A stretch of 59,008 bases of DNA from assembly GCF_000428585.1 (NCBI RefSeq), contig NZ_AUAF01000020.1:1-59008 (forward strand), written 5' to 3'. The notes beneath the pieces were generated by a model. That model ran no database searches, was not told the DNA's origin, and was given only the letters and a program-made list of their open reading frames with translations. The DNA comes from Zooshikella ganghwensis DSM 15267. Its GTDB lineage: Bacteria; Pseudomonadota; Gammaproteobacteria; Pseudomonadales; Zooshikellaceae. The translations under genes were made by a program, and so were the position numbers. Positions 55,401 through 59,008 of this stretch are shown here, one piece after another (positions within the stretch are counted from its first letter, which is position 1; every line of letters begins with the position of its first letter).

Positions 55401-57832
55401 GAGTAGGGAGAAACAGCTTCAACCACCGAAAAATAATTCAAGCCCAAAGCCTGGAAAGCCTAAGAGAGCAGTTAGAGCTAGCACAAAGGCCAAGCCAGTC
55501 GTTTAGTACACTTAGCCAACCTAAAGTGATCTTTATGTTTTCTGGGCAAGGCTCTCAGTATGTTGATATGGCACAGTATTTTTATATTCATGAGCCCGCG
55601 TTTAAAAAGGCACTTGACTACTGTATTTCTTTGCTTCGATCAACAGAAGGCATTGACTTAAAGTCAGTACTTTATCCAAATAGCGGACAGCAAAATTCTG
55701 AGTTGATCCATCAGACCAAATTAAGTCAACCAGTGCTATTTAGTGTGGAATATAGTCTCGCGAAGCTTTGGGAGTCATACGGAGTTACACCAGATTTTAT
55801 GATAGGACATAGTGTTGGTGAGTATGTTGCAGCATGTTTAGCCGGTGTATTTTCGTTGGAATCTGCCTTGCAAATTGTTAGTCGTAGAGGAGCATTGATG
55901 CAGTCACTTCCTAAAGGAGATATGCTATCTATTGAATTATGTGAAAGACAAACTAAGCATTTGCTCGACAACGTGTCGTTGTCTCAAAGTTCTGAAGTTG
56001 ATATTGCAGTTTTGAATCACCATAGTAAAACAGTGGTAGCAGGCACGGTACAATCAATCTCAAAATTAAAAGAGTACTGTGAAAAGAATGAAATAAGGTC
56101 ATTAATATTACAAACATCTCATGCCTTTCATTCGTTTATGATGGAACCTATCTTGAAAGAATTCGAATCTGTTATAGAAAAACATGTGCTTAATGAACCA
56201 AGCATTCCTTACATCTCCAATGTTTCTGGTAATTGGATTGAGAAGAAACAAGCTTGTAGTCCTAACTATTGGTCTAAACACCTTAGGAGTGAAGTACGAT
56301 ATCATGACGGGATATCCACTTTGGTTAGAAAATTACATGATGGAAAACATGGTGGGATATTCATTGAAGTAGGGCCGGGGCAAGTCCTGAAGAGTCTAAC
56401 AAATCTTCATCCCGAAATTCGGAGTAATGATCGAATATTATCAACAACAGGCCATCATTTAGATAGTAACTCAGATGAAAAGACCTTCTCTGAGAGTCTT
56501 GGGTTAATCTGGGAGGCTGGATGTAATGTTCAATTAGAGAATGTTTACCAAACAGAACACCGTACACTTATAAGAGGGCTTCCTTCTTATGTATTCGAGA
56601 AAAAGAAGTGCTGGATTAAGAATCAAAGCAATAAAGAAAAAAATAAAAATGAAGCGTCAATCAAGCAACAAGAATATAAAACAAAACAAAATAAAAGTAA
56701 TGCCTTAAGTTTAGAAAAAATAAAACTAACGACTTATAACATTTGGAACTCTCGATTTAGCGTTAATCTGGATGAGTTAAAAGAAAAAGACTTTTTTACA
56801 TTGGGCGGAGACTCTCTTATGGCTGTAAGCCTTATTGGAGAAATAAACCAAACGCTGTCAATTGAAGTTCCAACTCAACAGTTAGTCAAAACACCCAACT
56901 TTTATGCGTTCGTAGAAGCCATTCATAAAATGATTGTAATCGATGAGATTAATTACTCGTATCAATCAAAGAACAAACGTCTTATTAATAAATCATCAAA
57001 AAATAGGGAATTTATTGTACCGTTAAGCAAGAATAAAGCTGATAAAGTATTGTACTTAATTCATCCAATAGGTGGAGAAGTATATTTTTATAAACCACTA
57101 GCTGATGCATTAGGGGACAGCGTTGAAGTGTATGGTATACGCTCGGTTCAACATTCAGCTACGCAAGAATATACTATTGAAGAGATGGCAAGATGCTATC
57201 AGAAAGAAATAAATCAGCATCGTGATGGAAAACCCTATTATTTAGGTGGGAGTTCTCTAGGAGGCCTCATTGCTTTTGAAATAGCTCAACAAGCCCTAAA
57301 TAAATCGGAAAAAATTAATCCTGTTTTAATGATTGACACGCCATTTCCCGATGATCTACCCGAACCTCATAACACATGTGATCATGTGCTGTATTACTTA
57401 TTTGGTGATCAGGTAGAGTTAGACCTCTCACTTCTGGAAAAGCTTTCAAAATTGGAAAGTAAACTGGATTATATCTCTTGCTTATTTGCTTCTTCTGGCC
57501 GTAAGAGTAACTTTAGCATTAACATAACCCAAGATCTTATAGATTCTTGGCTCACTCAAAGTAAGGCTCTTTTTCAATACAGACCAAAGTTCTTTTCTGG
57601 AGAGGTATACTATGTTGGGCATAAAGAGTCTAAGATGGGATACCCTGATGGATCACACCAGTCATGGGAAAAGCTAATCTCTGAATTTAATTACTCACAC
57701 ACAAGCGGAGGAAATCATATTACGATGAATAACTTTCCCTATAGTGAAGAAATAGCGGATGTTATTAAGTATTATACTAATAAAGACTTATGTTCTACTG
57801 CTCACCAAACTTTAAGCTTGGATTACAGTTAA
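46421..57832 (+). CDS. Hybrid PKS-NRPS megasynthase with internal and terminal thioesterases
   Basis: One 3803-residue protein carries, in order: KS (1-440; C175 in DSACASSL, H310, H353); linker without AT ending LPTYSFAKHRYW (about 557-577); KR (about 600-1010; TGGLGGLG at 833-840, S962, Y974, N978); ACP (S1119); thioesterase (about 1150-1425; GYSFGG with S1262, H1407); condensation domain (about 1430-1870; HHIIFDG, H1569-D1574); adenylation domain (about 1885-2390; TSGSTGKPKG at 2050); PCP (S2438); KS (C2680, H2817, H2860); AT (S3131, HAFHS at about 3237, malonyl type); ACP (S3465); thioesterase (S3612, H3766). All catalytic residues checked are present. The product should be a small polyketide-amino-acid hybrid. 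A complete internal thioesterase before a C domain is unusual. No PPTase, transporter or tailoring gene adjoins it. It is more AT-rich than the glmS block. Confidence 0.93.
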   Translation: MQQKEIAIIGIACRFPEAKNYQEYWNNLVQGKSCIKEIPKTRWSWEKYWGNPYTEINKTNSKWGGFIEDVDAFDAPFFNISSKEAKSMEPQQRIMLELAWGCFEDAGVLPSCLAKKNIGVFLGISHGDYKDLSRQQCIEIQPHYSTGTAQPAIIPNRISHYFNFYGPSLYIDSACASSLNAVHLAVQSINSGECEAALAGGINLMLTPDMYLTYSATGMLSPTGSCKTFDARADGYVRSEGAGLILLKPLEKAIEDKDHIYGVIKGSAVSHTGSGTTITTPNAKAQARTIQQAQENAGVTPESIQFFQAHGTGTPVGDPIEIEGLKQAWGKISSTEHQEAYCGLSSVKSIIGHTEAASGIAGLIASLLSFKYNQVPGLADFQNINPNIDLTESPFYIIKKTQPWISPLLKGGDAPRRAGVSAFGFGGVNSHVILEEYTQSNLKKPLISAKNKKSLLVISAQDNESLNRRATDLILFLENIDQDKLPDFNDIIFTLYYGRELMRHALAFFVDSTIDIIESLKVFLSQSEVVDQRRFSDRFIQDYKEVLSQQKANPPKLGRRVSLPTYSFAKHRYWIEKGRANTVQHKEVSNLSYYQPIWENRKLCELKKPKRIYDEGVSWVFIDKYDQSNLSSQLSSQENIIWIKRGEHNSYIGSNNYTLRAGCIKSIQNILLDMEEKGLLPQKIFFLWGLDIPKTVTLKNLQSSSDSTINTVVSVIQNFTKKRHTDYVFTYVYSGHLPHENPLHWTLSGFSKSLNIEHPHSILKLFHIDSVSKLNYLMLEKESREGKNELLISYQNDQRYVYNIAEYPTKTLSDQDYAINRAKIKQQGTYLITGGLGGLGKILSTYLIQKYKVNIIFIGRSKVTPDKQSFLDSLRHHGINVTYYSVDITELDSVINLFSHLKNRKISLNGVFHLAGLINTLNVQDDSLTNFKSLIQPKITGTLVLSNLQEKGWFDQLFLFSSISALGFEGSSSYAAANAFLDSFSNSFSNPCQFVTSINWPYLINGGIDLVEGVGEHLLNLKGMNALKDETFLHAFETSLKLGLPQVIVNDGDKEKFLQTLSTPIKSNSSNNDNDLTNIGYLSHQELMLKVKQWIADSLDVGENEIEENKSFLSYGMDSIMSMRIVYKLRAEWSDQVSMSALFDYPTLDKLSRYLKNFETDNNSINEAEPKPSKLIENINYMPLIKKGVGRPIFVLPALWGNSFLYRNLLDGVTDRPIYGGYCLGASGEAEPYSRLKTIASFFVEQILKIQKVGPFDLMGYSFGGMIAYEIAQQLKVDGYCVGFLGLIDTYSDWRPLPLSLGLKAISPKMSISQDKITGLSRDKFVNLVKTMPSNLVPDFFGSDSLRVYEANQRALIAYQPTQYLGNNRIYLFDAQKNNPENFPNSKKNWLALTNACLTTVPISGDHFQCIQKEYTIHWKDKLSELLLEAEKNSTFELNLSPNQLALFSYQKKNPQSYAYNGPICFRLPFKLNISLWEQACKHFVEQHPILKTRIRLNEENLPVQLYNAMSSIELELSDLRGKEFSDREIKQLIVENLQQPFNIEGDSLCRFHLYQVDEENWIFSIVVHHIIFDGQSISSLQGIFEIYQQLILEKTPREKEKDTSYFDHIVWQKEFLESETYIEQLSYWREALQGYSFSISLPFDKNLEKDSGDFGGSESFYLDACDVDSLSSIAIEYNTTLFTLLLSAYGVLLSKYSEQKDILIGSPSLGRKKIEENYGIGYFANLLPLTCSISKSETFLSLLEKMKNIVKKGIENQDIPFAKLIQDLNLPQIESVSTPIQAVFEILSTEESVLSEKYHKQYSSFVVNGYSVPFHEGLFPLSLIIVPDENGRFKLLWKYQLKCFKDDKIKRFARSYKKIIQQIINNIHTPVSEISILSKAERKTILVDWNQTEIHSRKEQGLHQFFEVQATKTPQATAVKIYDQSVTYAELNAKAEHLARYLQKKGVKPQDFVGICVEKSIDMIIAMIGILKSGAAFIPLDPTYPEDRLSYMVEDSGLSVLLTHKTLNIDIPIVKETIYLDLDWHKIRQTEQKLNGDFCSSQLAYIIYTSGSTGKPKGVMIEHKSVLNTLFSLIRIFNICEKDNIGQCSSYSFDAAIYDIFSSLLSGACLVLVPRKEQLDTEKFIDYINKNQVSSILLTPSFIKSLNNARIPSLKKIISGSERANSNDLSYYLKYHNVYNVYGPTECTIISTTFQMKREMEAIPIGKAIDNTRLYILDEQLEPVPIGVAGELYISGEGLARGYLNQPELTNQLFISNPFIDSSDPNQVAYSRMYKTGDLCKYREDGNVEWLDRIGSQVKLRGYRIELGEIEENIKQYEGIKDAVVIAQGSDENKRLVVFYLSDRKLPLEELNSFLANKLPSFMIPSLWERLDYFPFTSSGKIARSILQQKQVTSTSIENYLKPQTFIEEKIHQIWREVLPLEKIGIHDSFFDAGGNSLSIIKVSHLLKKHGFNVDVTDLLSHATINKLASFISSQGNLRLSQLNKSTAMAESPTPDQEKEIEIAIIGMSCRLPKANDVTTFWENLKSGQEGIYFFDEQELQADGVPEFIYQNPNYVRAKGWLEGVEDFDANFFGYSEHEASMIDPQHRLFLELSYQALEDASYNLDNQSRHIGVYGGCSKNMYEQEHLNPHFQDKGLTLQEDLAFSYQSLIANASDFLCSRITYKLNLTGPAVVVQTACSTSAAAIDKACQDIREGRCELALAGGVSLLGGFGKQGYMYQEGMILSSDGHCRPFDKEAKGTVISQGGGMILLKPLSTALKDGDNIYAVIRGSAMQNDGSDKVSFTAPSVNGQHRAIELAIKNSGLSTDQISYVEAHGTGTALGDPLEIKALNAAFRRLAKQDLSANSCALGSVKSNLGHTDAAAGVVSVIKTALCLKYQSLVPTLHYKVPNPNIDFSASPFYVNTRLRHWESDNGTLRRASVNSTGIGGSNVHLILEEAPKNSRKTSKSLRSYHLFPFSAKSANSLLLQLSAFDEHLSQQQIIEVADLAFSLRVGRNSFNHRKIIQAQSLESLREQLELAQRPSQSFSTLSQPKVIFMFSGQGSQYVDMAQYFYIHEPAFKKALDYCISLLRSTEGIDLKSVLYPNSGQQNSELIHQTKLSQPVLFSVEYSLAKLWESYGVTPDFMIGHSVGEYVAACLAGVFSLESALQIVSRRGALMQSLPKGDMLSIELCERQTKHLLDNVSLSQSSEVDIAVLNHHSKTVVAGTVQSISKLKEYCEKNEIRSLILQTSHAFHSFMMEPILKEFESVIEKHVLNEPSIPYISNVSGNWIEKKQACSPNYWSKHLRSEVRYHDGISTLVRKLHDGKHGGIFIEVGPGQVLKSLTNLHPEIRSNDRILSTTGHHLDSNSDEKTFSESLGLIWEAGCNVQLENVYQTEHRTLIRGLPSYVFEKKKCWIKNQSNKEKNKNEASIKQQEYKTKQNKSNALSLEKIKLTTYNIWNSRFSVNLDELKEKDFFTLGGDSLMAVSLIGEINQTLSIEVPTQQLVKTPNFYAFVEAIHKMIVIDEINYSYQSKNKRLINKSSKNREFIVPLSKNKADKVLYLIHPIGGEVYFYKPLADALGDSVEVYGIRSVQHSATQEYTIEEMARCYQKEINQHRDGKPYYLGGSSLGGLIAFEIAQQALNKSEKINPVLMIDTPFPDDLPEPHNTCDHVLYYLFGDQVELDLSLLEKLSKLESKLDYISCLFASSGRKSNFSINITQDLIDSWLTQSKALFQYRPKFFSGEVYYVGHKESKMGYPDGSHQSWEKLISEFNYSHTSGGNHITMNNFPYSEEIADVIKYYTNKDLCSTAHQTLSLDYS

Positions 57833-57840
57833 ATAGAAAA

Positions 57841-57907
57841 GTGTCCCCTTGGCTAGCATGCGCAGAATGAAAATTTATATGGCTCCGCACGGTTGCCAAG
57901 GAGACAC
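57841..57907. mobile_element. 67-bp mini-element with IS66-type ends
   Basis: GTGTCCCCTTGGC (57841-57853) and GCCAAGGAGACAC (57895-57907) are near-perfect inverted repeats (12 of 13) and each matches the IS66-type end at 43678 in the outer 13 bases and in TGCG five bases further in. The rest is a 41-base core with an imperfect inner stem. It sits eight bases after the megasynthase stop. It may be a MITE-like derivative or the fused remains of an IS66 copy after internal deletion. Confidence 0.65.
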
Positions 57908-58242
57908 AAAATAATTAAGAATACGCTATAAAAAATGCGGTTGGATATCAAAAATGAAACTCGTGTAATCACACCAATTTTATTAATAGCTTCTGAATTA
58001 TGCTTAGTAAACTCTCTATTTTTTAGATATTCTTGTAAACGATGTTTTTCTTCCCCTCCTATCATGTAGGGGTTAGTAGAGAGAATAGTTATTTTTTTCC
58101 ACTCACGAGAATCAATTTTTTTTAGTTTTCTTAAAAGTAATGATATAAGTATTGGCGTTAAAAAAAACTGCCAACTCATTATTATCATAAACACAGCACC
58201 AAATATGTGAAAAACTGCTTCTGTCATATTGGCAAATATCAC
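57853..58242 (-). CDS. Small membrane protein, 3' end altered by mini-element
   Basis: This product of up to 129 residues is not recognised. It has an N-terminal hydrophobic segment (about 8-35, FHIFGAVFMIIMSWQFFLTPIL), a charged middle (KIDSREWKKI, HRLQEYLKNRE) and a second hydrophobic helix (about 92-112). The second Met (58227, MTEAVFH) is another possible start. The last 17 codons and the stop lie inside the 67-bp mini-element, so the native C-terminus has probably been replaced by an insertion. It converges on the megasynthase gene. Confidence 0.5.
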   Translation of the reverse strand: MIFANMTEAVFHIFGAVFMIIMSWQFFLTPILISLLLRKLKKIDSREWKKITILSTNPYMIGGEEKHRLQEYLKNREFTKHNSEAINKIGVITRVSFLISNRIFYSVFLIILCLLGNRAEPYKFSFCAC

Positions 58243-58285
58243 TTTGTAAGCTTCATATTTTGTTGCCCAGCTCTTATTTATTAAC

Positions 58286-58738
58286 TTAGTACCACCCTGT
58301 CATTGTTTGATTACCATTAGTATCATAAACTTCACTTAATATACATCTTCCATGTTCGTCGTATACTGACACATAATCATGCTTTTCAAAATTACTGCTT
58401 ATCCTTTTGACGGTGGAGACTGGTACCACTATAACTTCAGAGATACCAAACGTTAGTATTGCTAAATACATTTGAGGAACGCCATCTGATGCCTTTTTTA
58501 CCTTCCCTTTAATTTCATGCACTAATATTTTTTCATATGAAAGGTTATTTGTTCGTAAAAAAATATGATTAGGTAGATTGTGATCGTTATGCCCATAGAC
58601 TAATTTTGGTTTTCCTAGTAGCTTATTTAGCTCATCAATACTAGTGCATAGCTTATGGTGCTCAATACCCCCTGTTCTTTCAATTAAAGTAGAGCACCCA
58701 CTTAAAAGAAATATTAAAAAACAACTTAAAATTCTCAT
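58286..58738 (-). CDS. Putative lipoprotein
   Basis: The 150-residue protein starts with a lipoprotein signal peptide whose lipobox LLSGC places the lipidated cysteine at position 15. The mature part is mixed alpha/beta with no recognised domain; a hydrophobic patch (YLAILTFGISEVIVVPVSTV) may be a buried strand pair or a membrane-associated segment. It is co-oriented with the membrane-protein gene downstream (43 bases), so they may be co-transcribed. Function unknown. Confidence 0.7.
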   Translation of the reverse strand: MRILSCFLIFLLSGCSTLIERTGGIEHHKLCTSIDELNKLLGKPKLVYGHNDHNLPNHIFLRTNNLSYEKILVHEIKGKVKKASDGVPQMYLAILTFGISEVIVVPVSTVKRISSNFEKHDYVSVYDEHGRCILSEVYDTNGNQTMTGWY

Positions 58739-58758
58739 AAATTACTTAAGTTAAATTA

Positions 58759-58806
58759 CCACCGGCAAAGCCGGTGGCTTATACGGGTGAGCCCCTCAAA
58801 GGGGCT
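58759..58806 (-). repeat. Two hairpins beyond the IS200/IS605 transposase stop
   Basis: CCACCGGC/GCCGGTGG (58759-58766 and 58770-58777) and AGCCCC/GGGGCT (58790-58795 and 58801-58806) form two short-loop hairpins just past the tnpA stop. Short subterminal hairpins at this place are what IS200/IS605 elements use for recognition and cleavage of their right end. The exact cleavage site was not identified. Confidence 0.6.
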
Positions 58807-58818
58807 ATATATGAGTCG

Positions 58819-59008
58819 CTAAAGCGACAAGTTCATCTGGTCAAAATATTTATCCCTACTATCTTGATTTCGAATATATTCCCTCACCAGCTTTTCATCC
58901 AAACCAACCGTTGATACAAAGTAGCCCCTCGCCCAAAATCTCTCTCCTTTAAAATTTCTTACTTTGTTTCCATACTGCCTGGCTATTAATATGGCACTCT
59001 TACCCTTG
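58819..59008 (-). CDS. tnpA: IS200/IS605 family Y1 transposase TnpA (partial)
   Basis: Only the C-terminal part (about 62 residues) lies in the window; the gene continues past its end. The minus strand reads ARQYGNKVRNFKGERFWARG, then YFVSTVGLDEKLVREYI and a final DQMNLSL before a TAG stop. FWARGYFVSTVG and the following helix with the RxYIxxQ pattern are diagnostic of single-domain HUH (Y1) transposases of this family; the tyrosine in REYI is probably the catalytic one. It marks the right boundary of the accessory region seen here. Confidence 0.88.
   Translation of the reverse strand, partial: KGKSAILIARQYGNKVRNFKGERFWARGYFVSTVGLDEKLVREYIRNQDSRDKYFDQMNLSL

Noticed and set aside
57841-57907. 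Integron attC site
   Set aside because: The hairpin lacks the core-site motifs (RYYYAAC/GTTRRRY), no integrase is present, and its arms match the IS66-type end at 43678.

Overview
The window is a chromosomal segment of an AT-rich gammaproteobacterium. Gene order mnmG-rsmG-parA-parB-atpIBEFHAGDC-glmU-glmS and the protein sequences are gammaproteobacterial. The AT-rich base composition, many insertion-sequence traces and marine-type genes suggest an Oceanospirillales member such as a Zooshikella or Spartinivicinus relative; that genus-level placement is inference.

Layout. (1) 1-274: decayed IS4/Tn5-type transposase tail. (2) 689-3222, plus strand: a Cra/FruR-like LacI-family regulator, then a CheY-like receiver, a TPR protein and an orphan 109-residue protein. 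(3) 3238-23518, minus strand: 26 tightly packed genes transcribed in the order TPR protein, fliQ, fliR, flhB, flhA, flgF, flgG, flgA, flgH, flgI, flgB, flgC, fliE, fliF, an unknown protein where fliG would be expected, fliH, fliI, fliJ, a fliK-position gene, flgD, flgE, a reduced fliM-like gene, fliN, fliO, fliP and a divergent FliA-type sigma factor. It encodes an export gate, ATPase, MS ring, rod, P and L rings and hook. It has no fliG, motAB, flagellin, flgK/flgL, fliD, fliS, flgJ, flgM or flgN. (4) 24046-27789: an orphan protein, a secreted M4 metalloprotease with a C-terminal lectin-like domain, and a flavin-reductase-like protein. (5) 28082-43345, plus strand: conserved housekeeping block (tRNA modification, 16S methylation, chromosome partitioning, complete F1Fo ATP synthase, amino-sugar synthesis). 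(6) 43678-57907: an IS66-type element whose tnpA-tnpB pair and tnpC face each other, followed by one 3803-residue PKS-NRPS gene. Its domain order reads KS-KR-ACP-TE-C-A-PCP-KS-AT-ACP-TE, with a complete thioesterase in the middle of the protein. (7) 57856-59008, minus strand: a small membrane protein, a lipoprotein and the end of an IS200/IS605 element.

Three observations stand out. First, the flagellar-type operon looks like a hook-basal-body export machine without its own rotor/stator or filament genes: the fliG slot holds an unrelated 149-residue protein and the FliM-like protein lacks the parts that bind CheY and FliG. Second, the megasynthase has two thioesterases, one AT-less and one AT-containing PKS module, and no accessory biosynthetic genes beside it. 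Third, the terminal sequence of the IS66-type element (43678) recurs twice as a back-to-back pair at 57841-57907 just after the megasynthase, so IS66-type ends in inverted orientation bracket the transposase genes plus the megasynthase as a potential 14.2-kb mobile unit.
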